Below, piece after piece: positions 5,864 through 12,350 of a DNA stretch of 13,576 bases. The stretch lies in contig JAHIOZ010000092.1 in assembly GCA_018894995.1 (NCBI GenBank), positions 1 through 13,576 of the forward strand. The letters run 5' to 3'. Every line of letters begins with the position of its first letter. Position 1 is the stretch's first letter. Under the pieces are notes generated by a model. The model saw nothing but the letters and a program-made list of their open reading frames with translations, did no database searches and was not told where the DNA came from. A program made the translations under genes and the position numbers. Source of the stretch: Patescibacteria group bacterium. GTDB lineage: Bacteria; Patescibacteriota; Minisyncoccia; Phycocordibacterales; UBA12079.

Positions 5864-5937
5864 ATGATTAGGGTTTAGGGTGTAGCTTTTAGGGTTGTAG
5901 AAACGGCGGACGAATTTTGCCAAAGGCAAAATTCGTC
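5864..5937. repeat. TTAGGG-like tract plus perfect GACGAATTTTGCC palindrome
   Basis: ATTAGGGTTTAGGGTGTAG and TTTTAGGGTTGTAG (about 5864-5900) are degenerate tandem units. GACGAATTTTGCC (5909-5921), loop AAA and GGCAAAATTCGTC (5925-5937) then form a perfect 13-bp hairpin. The loop differs from other copies, so the GC end of the stem has varied in a compensated way. The remaining part of the 5820-6090 gap is AT-rich without an evident gene. Confidence 0.75.
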
Positions 5938-6090
5938 GTTGTGTTTAGAAATTAAAAATTTAGATTTACCCACACACCTTTCCTAATATCGTCTTTCAGA
6001 CAAAATGTGATTTAAATAACTTTTATTATTTTATAATATTAAAAAAGTGTGGGGGTTTATTTAAAAATTTCAAAATTACAAATTCTTTAA

Positions 6091-6810
6091 TTATTTTGTA
6101 GAAATGATTAAAGCCATATGTTCAAGGAGGTTTTTCACCGACGGTGAACGATCATTTAAATAATTTCGGCATTTTATTATTTCGTCAAAAACAAAAACTT
6201 CTTTTTTAGTCATTTTTTTTATATCTAACTTCTCTCTTAAAAATTTCTCCAATTGATTCAACAATTCAATCGCTCCGATTTTATCAGCCGGAATTTTCTT
6301 TTTTGTATCGCCGACAAACTTTTGAACAAACTTAATTCTCTCCCCTACTGTCATTTTCAAAAATTCCTCCGCATCTTTATTTTGATTTTGGTGGGTGTCG
6401 GGAGCCCACTTTTTAATTGTCATCAAGCGGGATTTTAGAGTTGGGAGGAGAACTTCGCCGGAATTCATTATCAAGAAGAAATGAGTATCGGCGGTTGGTT
6501 CTTCAAACATTTTTAAAAGAGAATTTTGTGCTTCGCGAGTTATGAAATTTGTCTTGATTATAAAAATTTGTTTACCTGATCCTGCGAAATCAATATTTTT
6601 TTCAGAAAAAGATTTTTTATTTTGTAAATCATTTATCTTTCTGCCATCATCAATTCCAAAAGTATCAAAATCACCCTGCCAAAAATCCGGGTTATTTTTT
6701 AAAGAAAATTGCAATTCATTTTCCAAATAATCAGAAACAAGAGAAAAAACTTTTTCTCTGTTCCCCTCAATTAAATAAGCGTGGTGTAAATTTTCTTTAT
6801 TTCCAAACAT
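6091..6810 (-). CDS. DNA polymerase III delta'-like clamp-loader subunit
   Basis: This 239-residue protein shows the delta'/DnaX-type motifs of the clamp loader, which places the sliding clamp on DNA. HHAYLIEG (9-16) matches the usual HAYLF-G start. REAQNSLLKMFEEP (92-105) matches the conserved AQNALLKxLEEP segment, and LLPTLKSRLM (121-130) matches ILPTIRSRC with Leu in place of Cys. There is no Walker A lysine loop and no zinc-binding cysteine set, as in a catalytically inactive delta' arm. It is shorter than typical HolB (about 330 residues), apparently lacking most of the C-terminal collar domain. It stands alone between alaS and mreB with its own promoter. Its role as the genuine delta' subunit is likely but rests on these motifs. 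Confidence 0.8.
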   Translation of the reverse strand: MFGNKENLHHAYLIEGNREKVFSLVSDYLENELQFSLKNNPDFWQGDFDTFGIDDGRKINDLQNKKSFSEKNIDFAGSGKQIFIIKTNFITREAQNSLLKMFEEPTADTHFFLIMNSGEVLLPTLKSRLMTIKKWAPDTHQNQNKDAEEFLKMTVGERIKFVQKFVGDTKKKIPADKIGAIELLNQLEKFLREKLDIKKMTKKEVFVFDEIIKCRNYLNDRSPSVKNLLEHMALIISTK

Positions 6811-6816
6811 AAAACA

Positions 6817-6844
6817 AGTATAAAGTAGAAATCATTTTTTTCAA
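6817..6844 (-). promoter_or_regulatory. Promoter of the delta'-like gene
   Basis: TTGAAA (6839-6844), a 16-nt spacer and TATACT (6817-6822) lie on the minus strand. The -10 box ends exactly 6 nt before the ATG, so +1 is predicted at the A of the start codon: a leaderless transcript. Confidence 0.7.
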
Positions 6845-6853
6845 AATTGATTT

Positions 6854-6893
6854 CTCGCAGACTCACGCAGACTAGACGCAGAATTACGCAGAA
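6854..6893 (-). repeat. Four TCTGCG units with 10-11 bp period
   Basis: The minus strand reads TCTGCGTAAT, TCTGCGTCTAG, TCTGCGTGAG and TCTGCGAGAA in tandem. The period is close to one helical turn. The tract directly abuts the palindrome at 6892-6928, in the place where other copies carry a TAG-rich tract. Confidence 0.75.
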
Positions 6894-6928
6894 GACGACG
6901 AATTTTGCTCCGCAAAATTCGTCGTCTT
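6892..6928. repeat. Perfect 17-bp GACGAATTTTGC-family palindrome
   Basis: Arms 6892-6908 and 6912-6928 are perfect with loop TCC. This is the longest perfect copy of the family in the window (core GACGAATTTTGC, extended outwards by AAGAC/GTCTT). Confidence 0.9.
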
Positions 6929-6938
6929 ATTAGAAATT

Positions 6939-7021
6939 CCAAGAGGTAAAATTTAAAAAAACAATAACGAAAATTTCCAAAGGAAATTTTCGTTATTGTT
7001 TTTTTAAATTTTACCTCTTGG
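6939..7021 (-). terminator. Perfect 40-bp palindrome at the mreB 3' end, likely terminator
   Basis: Positions 6939-6978 and 6982-7021 are exact reverse complements (40 of 40) with a 3-nt loop. The right arm contains the mreB stop codon (7011-7013) and the preceding 8 coding bases, so the left arm is a mirrored copy of the gene end. The inner stem AACGAAAATTTCC/GGAAATTTTCGTT flanked by A7/T7 can act as an intrinsic terminator on either strand. On the minus strand it separates mreB from the delta'-like gene. Confidence 0.85.
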
Positions 7022-8030
7022 AGATAATGCTCTTTTTATAGGTATCCAAATGCTCCAACGCAATCCCCGTCCCTTTCACCACACAATAAAGTGCATCATC
7101 GGCAAGTCGCGCTTTTACTCCCGTTTTTTGTTGAACCAACACAGTCAAATTTCTTAATTGAGAAGAACCGCCGGTCATAATAATTCCTTGATCAATAATA
7201 TCAGAAGCCAATTCCGGAGGAGTCTCGTGCAAAACATCTTTTATCGCTTTAATCATTTCGTTTAACTCTTTACTCAAAGCTCTAACAACTTCATTAGTTC
7301 CCATCTCAACGGAACGAGGAAGCCCCGAAACATAATCTCGTCCCTTTACTATTATTTTTAATTCTTCTTTATCTTTTACCTGAACAGCTGAACCTATTTT
7401 GATTTTTACATCCTCGGCAGTTTTGTCTCCAATCGCCAAGTTATGTGTTTTTTTAACATAATCAACAATGGCATGGTCAATTTTATCCCCCGCGCATTTA
7501 ACCGAAGTGGAAGATACAATACCACCGAGAGAAATCACCGCCACATCAGTTGTTCCACCACCGATATCAACAATCATATGTCCGCTAGCTTCAGCAATTA
7601 AAATCCCGGCACCAATCGCCGCCAAAATAGGCTCTTTAACAACATAGGCTCTTTTTGCCCCCGCTTTTATTGTCGCTTCTATAACCGCTCTTCTTTCAGT
7701 TGAAGTAACTCCGGCAGGGACAGACACCAAAACATCTGGCTTAAAAAAATTCCACTTTCCCAAAGCTTTTTCAATATAATAACGAAGCATCGCTTCAGTA
7801 ACTCGATAATCCGCGATTACTCCGTCTTTCATAGGACGATAAGCGATAATATTGTCGGGAGTTCGCCCAATCATTCTTTTTGCTTCAAGACCAACCGCCA
7901 AAATTTGATTGTCCTGTTCAGACACGGCAACAACAGAAGGTTCGTTTAAGACAACCCCTTTTCCGGGGACATAAACTAAAATGTTAGCGGTTCCTAAATC
8001 AATACCAAGTTTTTTTGTGAAAAGTGACAT
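7011..8030 (-). CDS. mreB: Rod shape-determining protein MreB
   Basis: MreB is an actin homologue that forms membrane-associated filaments and directs peptidoglycan synthesis along the cell. The 339 residues match the family length. The phosphate-1 loop is LGIDLGTANILVY (8-20), and VSVPAGVTSTERRAV lies at 102-116. The catalytic-type Glu is in VKEPILAAIGAG (131-142), phosphate-2 is MIVDIGGGTTDVAVISLGG (152-170), and the adenosine motif is IIMTGGSSQL (283-292). The start chosen gives the usual short N terminus (MSLFTKKLGIDLG). No mreC/mreD follow: the downstream neighbour is a clamp-loader gene behind a strong terminator. murA lies upstream, so the pair links shape and wall synthesis, but the gap between them is filled with repeats. 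A possible -10 lies 6 nt before the ATG. Confidence 0.97.
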   Translation of the reverse strand: MSLFTKKLGIDLGTANILVYVPGKGVVLNEPSVVAVSEQDNQILAVGLEAKRMIGRTPDNIIAYRPMKDGVIADYRVTEAMLRYYIEKALGKWNFFKPDVLVSVPAGVTSTERRAVIEATIKAGAKRAYVVKEPILAAIGAGILIAEASGHMIVDIGGGTTDVAVISLGGIVSSTSVKCAGDKIDHAIVDYVKKTHNLAIGDKTAEDVKIKIGSAVQVKDKEELKIIVKGRDYVSGLPRSVEMGTNEVVRALSKELNEMIKAIKDVLHETPPELASDIIDQGIIMTGGSSQLRNLTVLVQQKTGVKARLADDALYCVVKGTGIALEHLDTYKKSIISKR

Positions 8031-8036
8031 AAATAA

Positions 8037-8066
8037 ATTTTATAAACTAAAATTTAAAACCCTAAA
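8037..8066 (-). promoter_or_regulatory. Possible promoter of mreB
   Basis: TAAAAT (8037-8042) ends 6 nt before the ATG on the minus strand, with TTTAGG (8061-8066) 18 nt upstream. The position is identical to the stronger promoters of the PilM-like and delta'-like genes, but the region is so AT-rich that this is weaker evidence. Confidence 0.35.
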
Positions 8067-8100
8067 TTCTAAATAATAAACTCTAAACAAACTCAAAAAA
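8046..8100. repeat. AT-rich CTAAA degenerate tract upstream of mreB
   Basis: CCCTAAATTCTAAATAATAA, CTCTAAAC and AAACTCAAAA form degenerate tandem units. The 17-mer TCTAAACAAACTCAAAA (8082-8098) also occurs inside the alaS insertion (minus strand, 4966-4982). The tract overlaps the probable mreB promoter. Confidence 0.6.
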
Positions 8101-8166
8101 CAGAAATTTTATAATTTTTAATTATATAATTTTTAAATAAATCCTAATTTAAAATTTCTAAACGCG

Positions 8167-8204
8167 ACGACGAAAATTTTGCGAAGCAAAATTTTCTTCA
8201 TCGT
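8167..8204. repeat. GACGAAAATTTTGC palindrome between mreB and murA
   Basis: GAAAATTTTGC (8172-8182), loop GAA and GCAAAATTTTC (8186-8196) form a perfect 11-bp stem; flanking ACGACGAC and TTCATCGT pair partly. It is a variant of the GACGAATTTTGC family. It lies downstream of murA on the minus strand, and 8205-8272 is AT-rich without a clear intrinsic terminator. Confidence 0.75.
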
Positions 8205-8272
8205 ATGTGTTTTAAAATTAAATCATTAAAAATTATTTATAAAATTAAAAATTATAAAATTACAAAATTCTC

Positions 8273-9568
8273 TTAAGAAAATCTCTCTATATCAACCCCT
8301 ATCTTCCTCAACCTCTCTTCAATGTTTTCATAACCTCTGTCTATCAAATATACATTATCTATTATTGACTCCCCTTTTGCAAGAATCCCTGCAATAATAA
8401 AAGCCAAACCGGCTCTCAAATCGGGACTCTCAACTTTTCTTCCTCTTAAAACAGCCGGACCCTTTACTAAAACGCGATGCGGATCCAACATTAAAATATC
8501 CGCCCCCATTCTTTTCAAATCCTCAGTATAATTCAACCGCCCTTCAAAAATAGTTTCAAAAACTAAAGCTTCACCGCTGGCTTGAGTCAAAAAAACAACC
8601 ATTGGTGCCTGCAAATCAGTTGGAAATCCCGGATACTCTTTTGTTTTTATGTTAACACTTTTAAATTCTTTATTTTTTATTTTTCCATTATTTTTAATTA
8701 AAATGCTGTTCTTTTTCACCTCAAGCAAAACACCCGAGTCTTTTAAAATCTCAAGCAAAATTTCGACATCATCCGGATTGCAATTTGTTATTTCTAAATT
8801 GTCAGCACACAAAGCACCCAAAACCAAAAAGCTTCCCGTTTCCACTCGGTCAGGCATCGCCTTGTATTTTTTGCCTTTTGACTTCAAAAGATTTCCTCCT
8901 GTTATTTCTATTCTTGATGTTCCCGCCCCTTTTATTTTCGCCCCGCAGGAAATTAAATAATCAGCCAAATTTTTTATCTCCGGTTCAAGAGCTGAATTTT
9001 TTATGACAGTTTTGCCGTTCGCCAAAACTCCTGCCATTATAAAAGTTTCTGTTGCAGTAACACTGGGAGTTTTTAAAAATATTTCCGCCCCTCTTAACTT
9101 CTTTCCCTTTGCTTTGATTATGTAAGCTCCTTTGTCAAAATTAACTGACGCTCCCATTTTTTTAAAACCATCAATAAAAAAGTCGATTGCCCGAGCCCCA
9201 ATAACACAACCCCCCGGAATTGGAAATGTGACTTCCCCGAAACGACTCAAAATAGGACCAGTCAAAACAATAGATGCTCGCATCATCTCAGAAATTTCTC
9301 TGTTCAAAACAGTTTCTTTCGCTTTACTTGTATCAATTACAAAATGCCCTTTTTCCTTTCGTTCAATTTTTACCCCCAAATCTTCTAAAATTTCCAACAT
9401 TCTTTTTACATCTTCAATCTCGGGGATATCCAATAATTCAACTTTGTCTTCAAACAAAATCGTCGAAGCCATTAATTTTAAAACAGCATTTTTAGCACCA
9501 TTTACTCTTATCTTTCCGGACAGAGTTTTTTTACCGTTTAAACCTTTAACTACAAATTTATCATTCAT
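8273..9568 (-). CDS. murA: UDP-N-acetylglucosamine 1-carboxyvinyltransferase
   Basis: MurA performs the first committed step of peptidoglycan synthesis in the cytoplasm, transferring enolpyruvate from PEP to UDP-GlcNAc. The 431 residues have the expected length. VNGAKNA (22-28) holds the substrate-binding Lys26/Asn27 pair. The catalytic loop PIPGGCVIGARAID (116-129) carries Cys121, equivalent to E. coli Cys115, so the enzyme should be fosfomycin-sensitive in principle. PGFPTDLQAP (313-322) holds the catalytic Asp318. SPDLRAGLAF has Arg385, and IDRGYENIEERL near the end holds Arg411. The N terminus MNDKFVVKGL is normal for the family. It lies upstream of mreB on the same strand, separated by about 240 bp of repeats. 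I found no convincing promoter: CATTAT lies 6 nt before the ATG with a poor -35. Confidence 0.97.
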   Translation of the reverse strand: MNDKFVVKGLNGKKTLSGKIRVNGAKNAVLKLMASTILFEDKVELLDIPEIEDVKRMLEILEDLGVKIERKEKGHFVIDTSKAKETVLNREISEMMRASIVLTGPILSRFGEVTFPIPGGCVIGARAIDFFIDGFKKMGASVNFDKGAYIIKAKGKKLRGAEIFLKTPSVTATETFIMAGVLANGKTVIKNSALEPEIKNLADYLISCGAKIKGAGTSRIEITGGNLLKSKGKKYKAMPDRVETGSFLVLGALCADNLEITNCNPDDVEILLEILKDSGVLLEVKKNSILIKNNGKIKNKEFKSVNIKTKEYPGFPTDLQAPMVVFLTQASGEALVFETIFEGRLNYTEDLKRMGADILMLDPHRVLVKGPAVLRGRKVESPDLRAGLAFIIAGILAKGESIIDNVYLIDRGYENIEERLRKIGVDIERFS

Positions 9569-9634
9569 ACTTCTATAATGTTACTGATTTTTTGAGTTTT
9601 TACAAATTTCCGGATTACGAAATTTCTGAAATTT

Positions 9635-9732
9635 CTGGATCGCCACGAAAATCAGTAAAATTTTTTACTACACTAAATAAACGACCGTTTATTTAGTGTA
9701 GTAAAAAATTGTACTGATTTTCTCGCGAAGAC
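9635..9732 (-). repeat. Palindromic element with conserved ends and 36-bp arms
   Basis: On the minus strand it begins GTCTTCGCGAG and ends CGTGGCGATCCAG, the same ends as in the alaS copies. Between them lies an inverted repeat: 9647-9682 pairs with 9687-9722 with a single mismatch (35 of 36) and a 4-nt loop. The core sequence (ATCAGTA, ACTACACTAAATAAAC) is unrelated to that of the other copies. Just outside, AATTTCCGGAT and AATTTCTGGAT form a direct repeat. It sits between the divergent murA and topA genes. Confidence 0.85.
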
Positions 9733-9756
9733 AAACTATTGAAGGCAGTTTATCGA

Positions 9757-9781
9757 ACGAATTTTGCGAAGCAAAATTCGT
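9757..9781. repeat. GACGAATTTTGC-family palindrome upstream of topA
   Basis: ACGAATTTTGC (9757-9767), loop GAA and GCAAAATTCGT (9771-9781) form a perfect 11-bp stem. Degenerate CATTCGTCCGTCGTCG units follow (9782-9797), similar to the GACGGACGG arm at 772-786. Confidence 0.8.
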
Positions 9782-9829
9782 CATTCGTCCGTCGTCGTTT
9801 CCGTGCGTGCCCTATTAAACATTTTATTT

Positions 9830-9878
9830 AACTGGGGTTCATTCCGCGCTCGCCCCGTTAAATTCATTTTTTACGGGG
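9830..9878. other. Competing CCCCGT/ACGGGG pairings upstream of topA
   Basis: CCCCGTT (9853-9859) can pair with AACTGGGG (9830-9837, one bulge) or with ACGGGG (9873-9878). TTTTTACGGGG (9868-9878) can also pair over 11 bp with CCCCGTAAAAA (9997-10007) in the topA leader. The remaining sequence of the 9569-10028 gap is AT-rich; I see no gene in it. Confidence 0.4.
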
Positions 9879-9929
9879 ATCGTCCGTGATTTTTTAATTT
9901 CTCCAAAAATTAAAAAATAAGTTATTAGA

Positions 9930-9957
9930 TTTGCAAAAAAAAGTTTTTTGTTATACT
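9930..9957 (+). promoter_or_regulatory. Promoter of topA
   Basis: TATACT (9952-9957) is preceded by TG and one base (extended -10). TTTGCA/TTGCAA at 9930-9936 is a weak -35 at a spacing of 15-16 nt. The predicted start is near 9964, leaving a leader of about 65 nt before the topA ATG, unlike the leaderless pattern of the other genes here. Confidence 0.55.
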
Positions 9958-9966
9958 GTGGCACAA

Positions 9967-9984
9967 ATGAAGGTTTTGAATTAA
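9967..9984 (+). CDS. Possible five-codon leader ORF before topA
   Basis: ATG at 9967 opens a frame MKVLN followed by TAA at 9982-9984. The ATG lies 9 nt after the -10 box, the same spacing as in alaS, so it would be the leaderless start on this transcript, with topA beginning 44 nt after its stop. A role in controlling topA translation is inference; the ORF is too short for any codon-based support. Confidence 0.2.
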   Translation: MKVLN

Positions 9985-10028
9985 TAAAAAAGTCACCCCC
10001 GTAAAAATTTCTTACTAAAAACAAAAAT

Positions 10029-12281
10029 ATGAAATTACTAATTGTTGAGTCTCCTGCAAAAGCGAAGACAATAAATAAATATTTGGGAAATGAATATAAA
10101 GTCGCATCATCTATTGGACATATTCGCGATTTACCAAAAAGCAACAAAAAAGCCATTGATATTGAAGGCGGTTTTATTCCCTATTACGAAACAATAAAAG
10201 GAAAAGAAAAAATTATAAAAGAACTGCAAGATTTGGCAAAAAAAGCTGACGAAATCATTCTTTCCCCCGACCCCGACCGTGAGGGTGAGGCTATTGCGTG
10301 GCACTTAAACCAAATTCTCACGGAGAATTTGGAAAACACAAATTCAAAAACACAAAAAACAAACAAAACACAAATCACAAATCACAAAAAAATCAAAAGA
10401 GTGACATTTAATGAAATCACTAAAGATGCCATTATTGAGGCATTAAAACATCCTCGAGATATTGATATGAATTTGAAGAGTGCCCAAGAAGCCCGCCGTG
10501 TTTTAGACCGGCTTTTTGGTTATGATTTAAGCGGATTAATTTGGAAAAAAGTTCGCTATGGGCTTTCAGCAGGACGAGTGCAATCCCCCGCCCTGCGAAT
10601 TCTTGTAGAAAAAGAAAGAGAAATTCAAGCTTTTATTCCGGAAGATTATTGGGTGATTACATCTGAAGTTAAAACAAAAGCCAGCTCAATATTCACACTA
10701 AAATGCACAGAGGAACCCAGAGATAAAAAACAAGTGGAAAAAATTCTCAAAGCCGGCAACAACGGAGCTTGGTATGTTGCGGATGTAAAAGAAACAGAAG
10801 CCAAAAGATTACCTAAAGCTCCTTTCACCACTTCCACTCTACAACAAGCCGCTAGCTCACGACTGGGTTATGCTCCAAGCAAAACGATGATGGTTGCTCA
10901 AAGACTTTATGAAGCTGGGCATATTACCTATATGAGAACTGACAGCACCACTTTAAGCCAAGTCGCTCAAAAACAAATTTTGGAAATTATAAATAAAAAA
11001 TACGGAAAAGAATTTGTTGAAGCAAGAATTTATAAAACAAAAAGCAAAAATGCTCAGGAAGCTCACGAAGCCGTTCGGCCAACGGATGCAAAAAATGGAA
11101 ATGCCGGAGCCAACGAAGAACAAAAAAGACTCTATAAACTTATTTGGGAAAGAACTGTAGCTTCTCAAATGAGCGATGCAAAAATTCTTAAATCAAAAAT
11201 TATTGCGAATGTCACAAAAGCGGAAATTCCAAACTTTACAATAAATGGATCCAGAGTTTTGTTTGAAGGATGGCTTTTAGCTGACCCTACTGCCAGAGGT
11301 GAAGATATTGAATTGCCCGAAGTTAAAAAAGATGAAAAACTTGGCCTAATTAAAATGAATGTAGAAGACAAACAAACTCAACCCCCTCAAAGATATTCGG
11401 AAGCGGGCTTGGTTAAAGAATTGGAAAAAAGAGGTATCGGTCGCCCAAGCACCTATGCGGCGATTATCAAAACTGTAATCAGCAGAGGTTATGTGGAAAA
11501 AATAAATTCTTCACTGAAACCAACCGACACAGGAGAAGTTGTCAGTTCATTTTTGGAAACTCATTTTACAAAATACATCAGCGATTCTTTTACAGCCGAA
11601 ATGGAGGACAAATTAGACGAAATTGCTGAAGGTAAAAGAGATTATTTCTCCACTTTGAAAGAATTTTACACTCCTTTTTCAGCGGATGTTAAAAGCAAAG
11701 AAAATATTGAAAAAATAACAAATCTCGGCGATGCTCCGGCTGAATTTAAATGTCCTGAATGTGGTGGCGCGATGGTGATTAAACTTTCAAAAAATGGAAA
11801 GTTTATGAGTTGTGCCAAATTTCCTGATTGTAACGGGGCGAGAACAATTGAAGGTGAAAAATTGGAAGGAGTAAAAGAAACAGGTGAACCTTGTCCTGAA
11901 TGTAACAACCCTCTAATTGAAAGAGATGGAAAATTTGGAAGATTTATCGCTTGTTCCAATTATCCAAAATGTAAATTCATTAAAAAAGATCCTGAATTGG
12001 AAAGGCAAAATTCAACAGGTGTTAAATGTACGGAATGCAAAACTGGGTTGATGATGAAAAGAGTCGGACGATTTGGCGAATTTTATTCTTGCTCAAATTA
12101 TCCGGATTGCAAGTTGGCGATTAAAGCGAAACCAACGGGAGAAATTTGTGATTACAAAAGAAAAGATAAAGAAGGAAAACCTTGCGGACAACTGATGATG
12201 CAAGGGACAAAAACCATTCCAAACAGATGCTCTGACAAAAATTGTCCGAATCACAGGCCGGACAAATTGGAGAAAAAATAA
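10029..12281 (+). CDS. topA: DNA topoisomerase I (type IA)
   Basis: TopA relaxes negative supercoils by passing a strand through a transient single-strand break, with a 5'-phosphotyrosine link. The N-terminal Toprim domain begins KLLIVESPAKAKTI, with Glu7, and has the acidic motif SPDPDREGEAIAWH (79-92). The active-site tyrosine is Tyr301 in GHITYMRTDST, followed by Arg303. EAHEAVRPTD lies at 344-353 and RGIGRPSTYA at 468-477. The C terminus (about 573-741) carries four zinc-ribbon modules with cysteines 575/578/595/601, 622/625/642/648, 667/670/688/694 and 707/719/734/739. The length of 750 is normal. Residues about 99-122 form an Asn/Thr/Lys-rich insertion absent from typical family members. 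It is the only plus-strand gene in the window, divergent from murA. No Shine-Dalgarno sequence precedes the ATG. Confidence 0.97.
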   Translation: MKLLIVESPAKAKTINKYLGNEYKVASSIGHIRDLPKSNKKAIDIEGGFIPYYETIKGKEKIIKELQDLAKKADEIILSPDPDREGEAIAWHLNQILTENLENTNSKTQKTNKTQITNHKKIKRVTFNEITKDAIIEALKHPRDIDMNLKSAQEARRVLDRLFGYDLSGLIWKKVRYGLSAGRVQSPALRILVEKEREIQAFIPEDYWVITSEVKTKASSIFTLKCTEEPRDKKQVEKILKAGNNGAWYVADVKETEAKRLPKAPFTTSTLQQAASSRLGYAPSKTMMVAQRLYEAGHITYMRTDSTTLSQVAQKQILEIINKKYGKEFVEARIYKTKSKNAQEAHEAVRPTDAKNGNAGANEEQKRLYKLIWERTVASQMSDAKILKSKIIANVTKAEIPNFTINGSRVLFEGWLLADPTARGEDIELPEVKKDEKLGLIKMNVEDKQTQPPQRYSEAGLVKELEKRGIGRPSTYAAIIKTVISRGYVEKINSSLKPTDTGEVVSSFLETHFTKYISDSFTAEMEDKLDEIAEGKRDYFSTLKEFYTPFSADVKSKENIEKITNLGDAPAEFKCPECGGAMVIKLSKNGKFMSCAKFPDCNGARTIEGEKLEGVKETGEPCPECNNPLIERDGKFGRFIACSNYPKCKFIKKDPELERQNSTGVKCTECKTGLMMKRVGRFGEFYSCSNYPDCKLAIKAKPTGEICDYKRKDKEGKPCGQLMMQGTKTIPNRCSDKNCPNHRPDKLEKK

Positions 12282-12346
12282 AAATAAAAAACGACTAAAT
12301 GTGACGACCTTCACATTTAGTCGTTTTTTATTTTTTCTCCAATTTG
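12263..12346 (+). terminator. topA terminator with mirrored gene end
   Basis: The core hairpin has 19-bp perfect arms, 12286-12304 and 12311-12329, with a 6-nt loop. It ends in TTTTTT and follows the stop codon by 4 nt, a clear intrinsic terminator. The pairing resumes outside: 12330-12346 is the exact reverse complement of 12263-12279, the last five codons of topA plus the first two bases of its stop. The only asymmetry is one extra AAAAAT in the left arm. Confidence 0.9.
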
Positions 12347-12350
12347 AGTG

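Noticed and set aside
5969..6053. CCCACAC/GTGTGGG inverted repeat as terminator of the delta'-like gene
   Set aside because: Only 7 bp with a loop of about 70 nt and no compact stem before a T-run. It may be coincidental, and I leave the terminator of this gene unassigned.
9577..9600. Promoter directly upstream of murA
   Set aside because: CATTAT or TATAGA near the ATG have wrong spacing or poor -35 partners. The AT content is too high to support a call.
9839..10156. Open frame on the minus strand across the topA start
   Set aside because: It overlaps the topA coding start in antisense, covers its promoter, and shows no recognisable motif.
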